Source of the DNA: Weizmannia acidilactici
Lineage (GTDB): Bacteria > Bacillota > Bacilli > Bacillales > Bacillaceae_C
Assembly: GCF_008974225.1 (NCBI RefSeq)
Contig: NZ_BKZR01000005.1
Location: 1 to 64,000 of the forward strand
Direction of reading: 5' to 3'
DNA length: 64,000 nt
The notes below the pieces were generated by a model, which was not told where the DNA came from, searched no databases, and was given only the letters and a program-made list of their open reading frames with translations. A program made the translations under genes and the position numbers. Below, piece after piece: positions 7,668 through 15,083 of this stretch. How positions within the stretch are numbered: the first letter of the stretch is position 1; every line of letters begins with the position of its first letter.

Positions 7668-9098
7668 TTAAATCTTAATCGAACCTGTGATGAGCGAAAC
7701 GAGCGCCCATAAAGCCAGAAAGACAATCAAACATGCTTCAAGCAATTCGGCCCTGTTGAAAAATTTCCTAATATGATGCTCTTTTTGCACCCCGACGAAA
7801 ATGAGGATGCCCGGGGCGTATAAAATCATTGTCAGAAGCAGATAGTCCAGCCCTGCCGCATATACAAGCCATACGGCATAAACGGTGGCTATGATACCAA
7901 GCACGATGTCTTTTGCACGTTTCTCGCCGGCTTCATAATATTGTCCTGTCGTTGCCAGTTTTAACTGGTAAAGCGCCGAAAACAAATACGGGATTAAAAT
8001 GGCCGAGGAAGCCATCGAATAAGCAAATTGGTATGCTCTGTCCGTGAACAGCAGCGTGATCAAAAACAGCTGGATTAAACCATTTGTCAGCCACAGCGAA
8101 TTTACCGGGGCATGATTTTTATTTTCTTTTGCAAACCATGCCGGGAAAACATCGTCTTTACCGGCAACAAAAGGAATTTCGGCGGCGAGGATCGTCCAGC
8201 CGAGCCAGGCGCCTAATACCGAAATAATCAGGCCGAGGTTGATGATTACGGCACCCCACTTGCCGACAACATGTTCAAGCAGATAAGCCATCGACGGATT
8301 TGGCAGGCCGACCAGTTCCCCTTGAGCCATAACACCAAGAGAGAGCAGCGAAATCAAGATATAAATGACCAATGTGCCGATCAGCCCAATAACCGTTGCT
8401 TTCCCAATATCTTTCCGGTTTTGGGCACGCCCGGAAAGGACGACCGCGCCTTCCACACCGATGAATACCCAAAGCGTTACAAGCATTGTGCTTTTCACTT
8501 GAGCCGCCACATTTCCAAAGTGGAACGCTGTGCCATGCGGACCCCAGAAATCCGCCGTAAAGGTTTTGGCATGGAAAGCGAAGATCATTATGACAATGAA
8601 CAGGAAAACCGGAACAAGTTTTGTAATCGTTGTGACAAGATTCACAAGTGCAGCGGAATGTACCCCTCTTAACACGAGTGCATGTACGATCCAAAGCATG
8701 ATGGAGGCGCCAATAATCGAAGCAACGTTTTGCCCGCCGTCAAACCCCGGGATAAAATAGCCGATAGAACTGAACAACAAAGTGGCGTATGCAACGTTTC
8801 CAAGCCAAGCCGACAACCAGTATCCGAAGGCGCTGTTAAAACCCATGAAACTTCCAAACCCTGCTTTGGCATAGCTATAGATGCCGCCGTCTAAATCCGG
8901 GCGGCGCATTGACAAGTTTTGAAAACAGAGGCCGAGGGCTATGATACCTATCCCGGTAATGACCCATCCGATGATGATTGCGCCGGCATGCGCCCCGTTC
9001 GATATATCGCTTGCCAGATTAAATGCCCCGCCGCCGATCATCGAACCAATGACAATGGCAATAAGCGACAACAAACTGAGCTTTTTTTGGTCTCCCAT
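7668..9098 (-). CDS. arcD: Arginine/ornithine antiporter
   Basis: 476-residue integral membrane protein of the amino acid-polyamine-organocation superfamily with about 12 hydrophobic segments. It exchanges external arginine for internal ornithine without net energy cost, feeding the arginine deiminase pathway. The N-terminal helix-break motif IGSMIGGGAFNL, typical of basic amino acid antiporters, lies near residue 19-30. ATG at 9098 is preferred (GAGGTGA about 5 nt upstream) over the GTG three codons earlier, which lies inside that ribosome site. It sits between argF and arcC as in many arc operons. Confidence 0.94.
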   Translation of the reverse strand: MGDQKKLSLLSLIAIVIGSMIGGGAFNLASDISNGAHAGAIIIGWVITGIGIIALGLCFQNLSMRRPDLDGGIYSYAKAGFGSFMGFNSAFGYWLSAWLGNVAYATLLFSSIGYFIPGFDGGQNVASIIGASIMLWIVHALVLRGVHSAALVNLVTTITKLVPVFLFIVIMIFAFHAKTFTADFWGPHGTAFHFGNVAAQVKSTMLVTLWVFIGVEGAVVLSGRAQNRKDIGKATVIGLIGTLVIYILISLLSLGVMAQGELVGLPNPSMAYLLEHVVGKWGAVIINLGLIISVLGAWLGWTILAAEIPFVAGKDDVFPAWFAKENKNHAPVNSLWLTNGLIQLFLITLLFTDRAYQFAYSMASSAILIPYLFSALYQLKLATTGQYYEAGEKRAKDIVLGIIATVYAVWLVYAAGLDYLLLTMILYAPGILIFVGVQKEHHIRKFFNRAELLEACLIVFLALWALVSLITGSIKI

Positions 9099-9141
9099 TT
9101 TTCTCACCTCAAGTGTTTAATTTGAAGATCAACCGGCTTTC

Positions 9142-10158
9142 TTAATCCCTCCGATTGGTGGCAACCATGACGGCTTTAATCGTATGCATTCTGTTTTCGG
9201 CTTCGTCAAATACGTACGAATGGCTGCTGCGGAACACTTCATCCGTCACTTCCATTTCTTTCAGACCGAATTTTTCGTAGATGCCCTGTCCAATCTCCGT
9301 TTCCAGGTCATGGAAAGAAGGCAGGCAGTGCAGGAACATGACATCTTGATTGCCTGTTTTCCGGATCATTTCCATATTGACCTGATACGGTTTTAAGAGT
9401 CTGATCCTTTCTTCAAACTGCGATTCTTCGCCCATTGATACCCAAACATCCGTATAAATAACATCCGCGCCGTCAACTGCTTCTTCGATGTTATCCGTAA
9501 TCAGCACCCTGCCGTGCGAAGCTTTGGCAAATGCTTCAGCTTCCTTCACAAGCGATACCGCCGGAAATAACGATTTCGGCGCACAAATTCTGACATCCAT
9601 GCCGACTTTGGCACAGCTGACGAGCAGGCTATTCGCCATATTGTTGCGGCCGTCGCCGGCATACACAAACTTAACGCCTTTTAAGTGGCCGATCTGTTCT
9701 TTGATCGTTAAGAAATCCGCCAGCACCTGGGTCGGGTGGAATAAATCGGTCAGCCCGTTCCATACCGGCACGCCGGAATATTTTGCAAGCAGCTCAACCG
9801 TTTCATGGGAAAATCCCCTGAACTCAATGCCGTCAAACATCCTGCCTAGCACTTTTGCTGTATCTTCAGTAGATTCTTTTTTGCCAAACTGAATATCGTT
9901 TTTGCCCAAATATTCCGGGTGCGCCCCTAAATCAACAGCCGCAACTGTAAACGCGCATCTTGTCCGTGTGGAAGGCTTTTCAAACAATAGCGCGATATTT
10001 TGCCCTTCCAAATAACGATGTGGAATGCCCGCTTTTTTCTTCGCTTTTAAATCCGCCGCGAGATCAAGCAAATAAAGGATTTCTTCTTCCGTGTAATCGG
10101 ATAAGGTTAGCAGGTTTCTTCCTTTCAGATTGACTTTGTTTTCAGCATAAACAGCCAT
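9142..10158 (-). CDS. argF: Ornithine carbamoyltransferase, catabolic (arc operon)
   Basis: In the arginine deiminase pathway it phosphorolyses citrulline to ornithine and carbamoyl phosphate. 338 residues, the usual length. Carbamoyl-phosphate motif STRTR is at 63-67, HPTQ at 141-144, ornithine loop SMG at 241-243 and HCLP at 277-280. Sequence alone does not separate catabolic from anabolic forms; the call rests on its place between arcA and arcD (also named arcB). The start ATG has a strong AAAGGAGGAGA site and lies 15 nt after the arcA stop. Confidence 0.95.
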   Translation of the reverse strand: MAVYAENKVNLKGRNLLTLSDYTEEEILYLLDLAADLKAKKKAGIPHRYLEGQNIALLFEKPSTRTRCAFTVAAVDLGAHPEYLGKNDIQFGKKESTEDTAKVLGRMFDGIEFRGFSHETVELLAKYSGVPVWNGLTDLFHPTQVLADFLTIKEQIGHLKGVKFVYAGDGRNNMANSLLVSCAKVGMDVRICAPKSLFPAVSLVKEAEAFAKASHGRVLITDNIEEAVDGADVIYTDVWVSMGEESQFEERIRLLKPYQVNMEMIRKTGNQDVMFLHCLPSFHDLETEIGQGIYEKFGLKEMEVTDEVFRSSHSYVFDEAENRMHTIKAVMVATNRRD

Positions 10159-10172
10159 ATCTTTCTCCTCCT

Positions 10173-11450
10173 TTAAATATCTTCGCGCAAAATCGGCATG
10201 CTCATACAGCGCGGGCCCCCACGTCCCCGCGACAATTCCGAACTTGGAATTTCAATGACTTCGATGCCGTGATTTCTAAGCATTTCGTTGGAAACATAGT
10301 TGCGGTCGTACGTTACCACCACCCCGGGGGCAATCGAAAGTGTATTTGATCCGTCGTTCCACTGTTCGCGGGCCGATGCAATAATATCACCGCCGCCGCA
10401 AGGAATGAAATCAATTTCCGGCAAATGGAGCACTTCTTTTAAAACAGCCGGCAAGTTGTTCCTTTCCCGGATATTGACCTGATCCGGATCCTCCGATTTT
10501 TCCAAAATGTATATCCGCATATTTCCGTCAGGTCCCTGGATAGCAGGATGAATCGTAAATTTGTCAAAGTCGACCATTGTAAACACTGTATCAAGATGCA
10601 TAAATGCCCTCGATTTCGGGATTTCAACCGCGACGACCCTTTGGATTTCTCCCTGTCTTTGAAATAGCTGGACCGCCAAATTTTCAATTGCTTTCGCGGA
10701 AGTCCTGGAACTGACCCCGATCGCAATCGTGTCTTTGCTTAAAATGAGCTCGTCCCCGCCTTCGATCGGGAAGCGTTCACCCCTGCCGAGCCATACCGGG
10801 ATGTCAAATTTTGCAAAACGCGGATGGTATTTGATGATATACTGCATAAATAGCGATTCGCGCCGTCTTGCTTCCTCTCGCATACGATTGATCGTCAGGC
10901 CTTCACCGATCACAGCTGCAGGATCGCGGGTAAAATATAGGTTCGGCATCGGATCGAGATAGAACGGGTAGTGGCCTGCCATTAGTTCATACAGATGCGT
11001 TTTCTTTTCCTCCGCAATTTCTGTCTTCAACACCCCGGCCATCACCTTGTGCACTATTTCTTCAACCGGAAATGACAGCAGGTAATCCTTCAGAATGTTA
11101 TAGGTGCCGTTCGGATTGGCTCCGCTTTCTGACAGTATCTGATCGATAAACTGCCGGCGCACTTTTTCATCTTCAAGTGTTTCAGCCGCGAGCTTATCGA
11201 GATAAAGGACTTCAATACCGCGGTTTTTCAAGATACCGGCAAAATAATCATGTTCTTTTTGCACGGTCGGCAAATAAGGAATATCATCAAAAAGAAGCCG
11301 TTCCAAATATTCCGGGATTAAATTTTCAAGTTCTTTTCCGGGTCGGTGCAGTAATACGGTTTTTAATTCGCCGATTTCCGATGTGATATGCAGCGGGTAC
11401 TTCATCTTCGTTTTCGATATTTCCAATGTCGTGTTGGATGACTGTCTCAT
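10173..11450 (-). CDS. arcA: Arginine deiminase
   Basis: Hydrolyses arginine to citrulline and ammonia, the first step of the arginine deiminase pathway, in the cytosol. The 425-residue product has the family signatures: FTRDP near residue 170-190, FMHLDTVFT containing the catalytic His, and the catalytic Cys near residue 415 in GGPRCMSMP. The ATG at 11450 is chosen because AGGAGGAGG sits 7 nt upstream. The frame stays open for 32 more codons, but that stretch spans the ribosome site and lacks family resemblance. It is the first gene of the operon, with an ArcR-type box and a cre site about 120-165 nt upstream. Confidence 0.96.
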   Translation of the reverse strand: MRQSSNTTLEISKTKMKYPLHITSEIGELKTVLLHRPGKELENLIPEYLERLLFDDIPYLPTVQKEHDYFAGILKNRGIEVLYLDKLAAETLEDEKVRRQFIDQILSESGANPNGTYNILKDYLLSFPVEEIVHKVMAGVLKTEIAEEKKTHLYELMAGHYPFYLDPMPNLYFTRDPAAVIGEGLTINRMREEARRRESLFMQYIIKYHPRFAKFDIPVWLGRGERFPIEGGDELILSKDTIAIGVSSRTSAKAIENLAVQLFQRQGEIQRVVAVEIPKSRAFMHLDTVFTMVDFDKFTIHPAIQGPDGNMRIYILEKSEDPDQVNIRERNNLPAVLKEVLHLPEIDFIPCGGGDIIASAREQWNDGSNTLSIAPGVVVTYDRNYVSNEMLRNHGIEVIEIPSSELSRGRGGPRCMSMPILREDI

Positions 11451-11569
11451 TTTTGTACCTCCTCCTGGCATATTTCCTTTTTGATTTCCTTCATGAAGGT
11501 TGATCATCGGTACATCTTTATCATAGGGGATCTTCGGTTTGGGCATTGTGGAAATTACAGCAGGCTTTG

Positions 11570-11585
11570 TGTGGAATACATCACA
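11570..11585 (-). promoter_or_regulatory. ArcR (Crp/Fnr-type) operator upstream of arcA
   Basis: TGTGATGTATTCCACA on the minus strand is one base from the palindrome TGTGA-N6-TCACA, the Fnr/ArcR half-site arrangement. It centres about 128 nt upstream of the arcA ATG. A CACAAT -10 candidate lies about 30 nt downstream of the box centre, as expected for an activator centred near -41. The promoter placement is inference. Confidence 0.65.
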
Positions 11586-11601
11586 GAATCGCTTTTATTT
11601 A

Positions 11602-11615
11602 TGAAAACGTTTGCA
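11602..11615 (-). promoter_or_regulatory. cre site (CcpA operator) upstream of arcA
   Basis: TGAAAACGTTTGCA fits the catabolite-responsive element TGAAANCGNTTNCA at every fixed position. It suggests glucose repression of the arc operon through CcpA, as reported for arc genes of related bacilli. Confidence 0.6.
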
Positions 11616-11840
11616 TGATTACTCGATGTTTGTTGTTTCATTAAGATTCCACACCAATTTTGGAATGTATATTGGTGAATAAATCCGTGGGAATTCTGAG
11701 AAAAAAATTTTTTGGATTTTTATCGCGGGCTGCACGTTTGAACTGCAGTACTTTCCGGGTTATGAACTGGACAAAATGTTTCAGACGCGAAAACTACGGA
11801 AAAAACGGTCGAGCCGGATCCTTAAAAGCAGATCCACAGC

Positions 11841-11870
11841 AATAAAAAAAGAACTGGAATGGACCAGTTC
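11841..11870 (-). terminator. Terminator of perR
   Basis: On the minus strand GAACTGG-tccatt-CCAGTTC is followed by seven T residues, 20 nt after the perR stop. Confidence 0.9.
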
Positions 11871-11890
11871 AACCGGTATGAGAGCATTAT

Positions 11891-12342
11891 TCAACTTTTG
11901 ACATAACTGTGCTTTTTGCTACATTCCGGGCATGTACCGTAAATTTCCATACGATGGTGGCTCACTTTAAAACCGGTCACCTGTGAGGCGAGCTGTTCCA
12001 CTTCATCCAAGCCAGGATAGTGGAAATCCACAATTTTTCCGCAATCTTCGCAAATAATGTGGTAATGATTCGAAGTAACAAAATCGAAACGGCTTGAAGC
12101 ATCGCCGTAAGTCAGCTCTTTTACTAATCCGATTTCCTTAAAAACACGCAAGTTATTGTAAACGGTGGCCACACTCATATTCGGGAATTTACCCTCAAGT
12201 GCCTTATAAATTTCATCGGCCGTTGGATGTGACATGGACTCAATCAAATATCCAGTATCGCATGACGTTGAGGGGTAATACGGACACCCGACTGCTTTAA
12301 TGTTTCCAGTGCTTTGTTCAACTGCTGCTCTGACACCGTCAT
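11891..12342 (-). pseudogene. perR: PerR peroxide-sensing repressor, frameshifted in the DNA-binding domain
   Basis: Fur-family repressor of oxidative-stress genes. From about 12250 to the stop the reading matches B. subtilis PerR closely, with VATVYNNLRVF and zinc pairs CEDC and CPEC. The N-terminal 31 residues (ATG 12342, AGAGGTG ribosome site, ending RITPQRHAIL) are equally PerR-like but lie in another frame. The join is at GCGATACTG-GA-TATTTG; one missing base between 12250 and 12251 (GAATAT expected) explains it. In the given sequence the N-terminal frame stops at once, while an alternative open frame from 12367 gives 158 residues with an unrelated N-terminus and no iron-ligand His37. 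A PerR box lies upstream. Either a real perR-null lesion or a sequence error. Confidence 0.88.
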
Positions 12343-12374
12343 GCACCTCTTTTCTAACGATTATCATTCTTAAT

Positions 12375-12389
12375 TTATAATCTTTATAA
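12375..12389 (-). promoter_or_regulatory. PerR box (autoregulation)
   Basis: TTATAATCTTTATAA differs at one position from the PerR consensus TTATAATNATTATAA and lies 33 nt upstream of the perR ATG, just downstream of the promoter. Confidence 0.7.
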
Positions 12390-12391
12390 AA

Positions 12392-12421
12392 AGTTTACAA
12401 AAAAAAGTGCGGTTTTGTCAA
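12392..12421 (-). promoter_or_regulatory. Sigma-A promoter of perR
   Basis: Minus strand TTGACA (12416-12421), 18-bp spacer, TAAACT (12392-12397). The PerR box overlaps the expected start of transcription. Confidence 0.6.
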
Positions 12422-12498
12422 ATAAAATGAAGAAATTCATTTATTTCAGGTTTTCTTTTTTTATGCAGGATGATGTGAAAACGTTTCGTTTTTCTCAA

Positions 12499-13053
12499 TT
12501 AATCCCCAAGCGGATGAAGCGGCTGGTCTTTTATCCCTAAGCAGTGGTTGATGAATCTTGCCGCCACAAACAGGAAATCGGACAGGCGGTTTAAAAACGG
12601 CAGTACTAGCGGATTCACGCCTTCCACCGAAACACTGCATCGTTCCGCTCTCCTGACAACCGTCCGCGCCGCGTGCATGGCTGCCGCCGCCGGATGGCCC
12701 CCAGGCAAAATGAACATTTTTAACAGTTCAAGCTGCGCGTCCCATTTGTCAATCACCGTCTCAAGCTCGTCAATATACTCCTGTTTTAATTTCCATTGCA
12801 CTTCTTTCCCCGGGGGCGTGGAAAGTTCCGCCCCTGCATGGAATAACATCGTTTGGACGCGGCTGAAAATTTGTTCTACCTCTTCTTTTTCTGGAAAATG
12901 TTCCGAATGTAGAAACGCGAGCGCAAGCCCGATCATCGAATTCGCTTCATCGCATGTGCCATACGCTTCAACACGCGGATCATTTTTCGGCACCCTTGCC
13001 CCGTAAACGAGGGATGTCGTCCCTTTATCCCCCGATCGCGTATAAATCCTCAT
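12499..13053 (-). CDS. PduO-type cob(I)yrinic acid a,c-diamide adenosyltransferase
   Basis: Transfers the 5'-deoxyadenosyl group of ATP to cob(I)alamin, making adenosylcobalamin. 184 residues, normal for the PduO/MmaB type. ATP-binding N-terminus RIYTRSGDKGTTSL is at 2-15. RTVVRRAER near 130 and NRLSDFLFVAAR near 155 are the other family motifs. Its start is 1 bp past the stop of the dehydrogenase gene (TATTAACATG) with AAAAGGGG upstream, so the two are translationally coupled. No cobalamin biosynthesis or B12-dependent enzyme gene is nearby, so the substrate is probably scavenged corrinoid (inference). Resembles B. subtilis YvqK. Confidence 0.9.
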   Translation of the reverse strand: MRIYTRSGDKGTTSLVYGARVPKNDPRVEAYGTCDEANSMIGLALAFLHSEHFPEKEEVEQIFSRVQTMLFHAGAELSTPPGKEVQWKLKQEYIDELETVIDKWDAQLELLKMFILPGGHPAAAAMHAARTVVRRAERCSVSVEGVNPLVLPFLNRLSDFLFVAARFINHCLGIKDQPLHPLGD

Positions 13054-13054
13054 G

Positions 13055-14005
13055 TTAATACCCCTTTTCTAAATCAACGGTATTAATATAATCTCTTCCT
13101 TTGGTTAAATAAGTATGTAAATTGTGCCGGAAGATTTCCATCGCACGCGGCAAATAATGTTCCGAATGGCTGGAGATGTGCGGTGTGATCGTGATATTTT
13201 CTATTTTCCAAAACGGGTGTTCCGGCGGCAGCGGCTCCTCATCGAACACATCCAAATACGCATGCGCGATCTTTCCGGATTGCAGCGCATCGATCAGCAC
13301 CTGTGGCTCCACTGCGTCCCCGCGCCCGATATTAATCCAAACCGCAGACGGCTTCATTGCCTCGAAATGCGTTTTCGTATAAAAATGGCGGGTTGTCTTC
13401 GTACTCGGCAACACGGAAACCACGTAATCCGCCTCATTTAAGGCGCTTACCATCGTATCCGGCGTATACATTTCATCCGCATTCTCCGTTTTTCTACCGT
13501 TCGTATTCACACCGATCACCTTCATGCCGAACGCCTTCGCAAGGCGGGCAATTTCGCTTCCGATTGCGCCCATACCGACAATCATGATACAGCGGCCGCT
13601 GATCTCGCTTAAAGGCGCATCGGGGACCCATTCATGTTTTTCCTGCCGGATACGGAACAGGTCAAAAGACTTTGCGTGACGGAGCAAACAGCCAAAAGTA
13701 TATTCCGCCATCGGGATTTTATGGATGCCCCGCGCATTGGTAACAAACACGCCTTTTTTCCTTAGTGCGTCTAACGGCATTTTTTCAATTCCGGCCGAAA
13801 AAACCATCACCCATTTCAAACGGGGAAGCGGCATGACGATTTCTTCTGTCAGATCCTCGCCATACGTGGCGATCACTTCCGCATCCCCGAGCGCTTCTTG
13901 TGCCGTTTCAATTCCTCGGAAAGCAAGAAAATCTATTCCCGGAAAATTTGTATTTAAATCAGCCAACAAAGTTTTTCCAGGCTGAAAAGTGAAGACAATT
14001 TTCAT
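13055..14005 (-). CDS. D-isomer-specific 2-hydroxyacid dehydrogenase family protein
   Basis: 316-residue NAD(P)-dependent oxidoreductase of the D-2-hydroxyacid dehydrogenase family. The Rossmann motif GMGAIG is at 144-149, catalytic Arg228 (NIGRGD), Glu257 (DVFDEEP) and His276 (TPHIS). At the end of the second strand (VIGVNTNGRK, 163-172) the acidic residue that selects NAD is replaced by Asn followed by Arg/Lys. NADP(H) preference is therefore likely, as in glyoxylate/hydroxypyruvate reductases (inference). ATG 14005 fits the domain start; the frame is open to 14164, but that extension runs into mobile-element debris. Substrate unknown. Coupled to the downstream adenosyltransferase gene. Confidence 0.88.
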   Translation of the reverse strand: MKIVFTFQPGKTLLADLNTNFPGIDFLAFRGIETAQEALGDAEVIATYGEDLTEEIVMPLPRLKWVMVFSAGIEKMPLDALRKKGVFVTNARGIHKIPMAEYTFGCLLRHAKSFDLFRIRQEKHEWVPDAPLSEISGRCIMIVGMGAIGSEIARLAKAFGMKVIGVNTNGRKTENADEMYTPDTMVSALNEADYVVSVLPSTKTTRHFYTKTHFEAMKPSAVWINIGRGDAVEPQVLIDALQSGKIAHAYLDVFDEEPLPPEHPFWKIENITITPHISSHSEHYLPRAMEIFRHNLHTYLTKGRDYINTVDLEKGY

Positions 14006-14158
14006 TGTTTTTCTTCCCCATTTTTTAAATAGTATACTGCTTTTGTAATATTCTTGGCTAAGATATTTTAATGAGTGAGTCAAGTTTTTGCGGGAGGTCC
14101 CTCTCAACCTTCGATATTCGATTTTCGTCTTTTTTAATTTTAGCCATCTGTTTCGGCT

Positions 14159-14201
14159 CTTCAAGGGTAAAGGCTTCGCCCTCGCATGCTCGCCCTTGAA
14201 G
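14159..14201. repeat. Inverted repeat at the edge of the transposase remnant
   Basis: CTTCAAGGG (14159-14167) and CCCTTGAAG (14193-14201) form a perfect 9-bp inverted repeat around a GC-rich 25-nt loop. It lies just before the transposase fragment and may be part of the old element's left end; this is inference. Confidence 0.4.
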
Positions 14202-14425
14202 CCCGCAACACGGATGGCTTAATTCAAACAGCTAAAACATACTTCCGAGTCATTCTATCGCACATTTTTGAAGAACTTGATGTCTGGTTTATGGAAAATC
14301 GGATTTTAAACGGTTTGAATATCGAGAAAGACAGTCTTATACACTGGAAACCCTTTTTGGTCCTTTGACTTTTAAACGAAGAAAATATAAGGACCGTCAG
14401 ACAGGTCGCCGAGTGACCTTATTTT
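14186..14425 (+). pseudogene. ISLre2-like (UPF0236) transposase N-terminal fragment
   Basis: Two plus-strand pieces in different frames join into a transposase N-terminus. The first ends ILSHIFEELDVWFMENR (to about 14300). The second begins FKRFEYRERQSYTLETLFG and runs on through FKRRKYKDRQTGRR to a TGA near 14430. The motif T-LFG-LTFKRR-Y-D-TG is what I recall from the ISLre2 family. A one-base deletion at about 14301 separates the two frames, and the catalytic core of the transposase is absent. A dead remnant marking an insertion next to the dehydrogenase gene. Confidence 0.6.
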
Positions 14426-14529
14426 GATTTTCTACCAAAAATCATTTTATCAGAGGTGAGAGTTCCTTTCTTTGTTCTTTCTTTTGTTAGAATATTCCTA
14501 AACTTATCTACTCCTCGTAAACATTTTAC

Positions 14530-14932
14530 TCATACATGATAAAATCCCCATGCGGTGTTTTCTTCATCTCCTGCGGTTTTAGTATTGTATTTGTAAGTAG
14601 TAACGTAATAGTAAGTACGGCCATTATGTGTGAAATGAACTGGATTAGTATATCCGGAAGATGAAGCTACTAAGCTTACAATTGGTGAAGGTTAAAGTGG
14701 TGACCTGATTAGTTTCTTTGTTCAGAACTGTTCTAGCGAGCGGTGTCAGTTTGAGTTATTTTAAATGTGCTATCTTCATAGAGGATATCGCTAGAAGCAG
14801 ATTGTGAATTTGATTGAACTTGAGTGTCATCTGAAGTTTCAGCATGGGCTATTGCATTCGGTAGAGCAGGTGCTATTAAGCCAAAACTAAAGCAATAGAT
14901 AAAGCTTTTGGAAGGAATTTTCCCTTTTTCAT
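14530..14932 (-). pseudogene. Decayed small secreted protein gene
   Basis: From an ATG at 14932 the minus strand encodes MKKGKFLPKALSIALVL, a basic start plus hydrophobic core typical of a Sec signal peptide. It continues only through frameshifts: GLIAPALPNAIAHAE (cleavage-like AHA), then SSDILYEDSTFKITQTDTA, then TVLNKETNQVTTL, then a long open end with HFTHNGRTYYYVTTYKYN to the TGA at 14530. At least three indels are needed for a product of about 130 residues. The family is not one I recognise. Tyr/Thr-rich extracellular sequence suggests an exported protein. Degenerate, beside a relaxase remnant, so possibly plasmid-derived cargo. Confidence 0.55.
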
Positions 14933-15083
14933 TATTATCACTACCCCTGTTTTCTAAGTTTTTCCCGCGAAATAAAAATTCGGCAATTTCATCGTAATCT
15001 TTTTCAGGCGCTCAAATTCGTCTTTGTCACTGAAATGAAGCTTGTTTTGGTACGTTTTAAGCAGTTCGTTTCTCCGGTCTAAA

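Noticed and set aside
9142..10158. Reading argF as the anabolic ornithine carbamoyltransferase
   Set aside because: Sequence cannot separate the roles, but its place between arcA and arcD favours the catabolic one.
11660..11845. 61-codon frame between arcA and perR
   Set aside because: No ribosome site, no similarity I recognise, and it runs into the perR terminator.
12251..12367. Alternative N-terminus giving PerR an uninterrupted 158-residue frame
   Set aside because: That N-terminus is the wrong frame; the other frame encodes the real PerR start (RITPQRHAIL) with its own ribosome site.
12470..12490. cre-like TGAAAACGTTTCG downstream of the adenosyltransferase stop
   Set aside because: Lacks the terminal CA and lies past the stop, not near a promoter for that gene.
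14006..14164. 53-codon N-terminal extension of the hydroxyacid dehydrogenase
   Set aside because: The extension precedes the natural domain start and runs into mobile-element debris.
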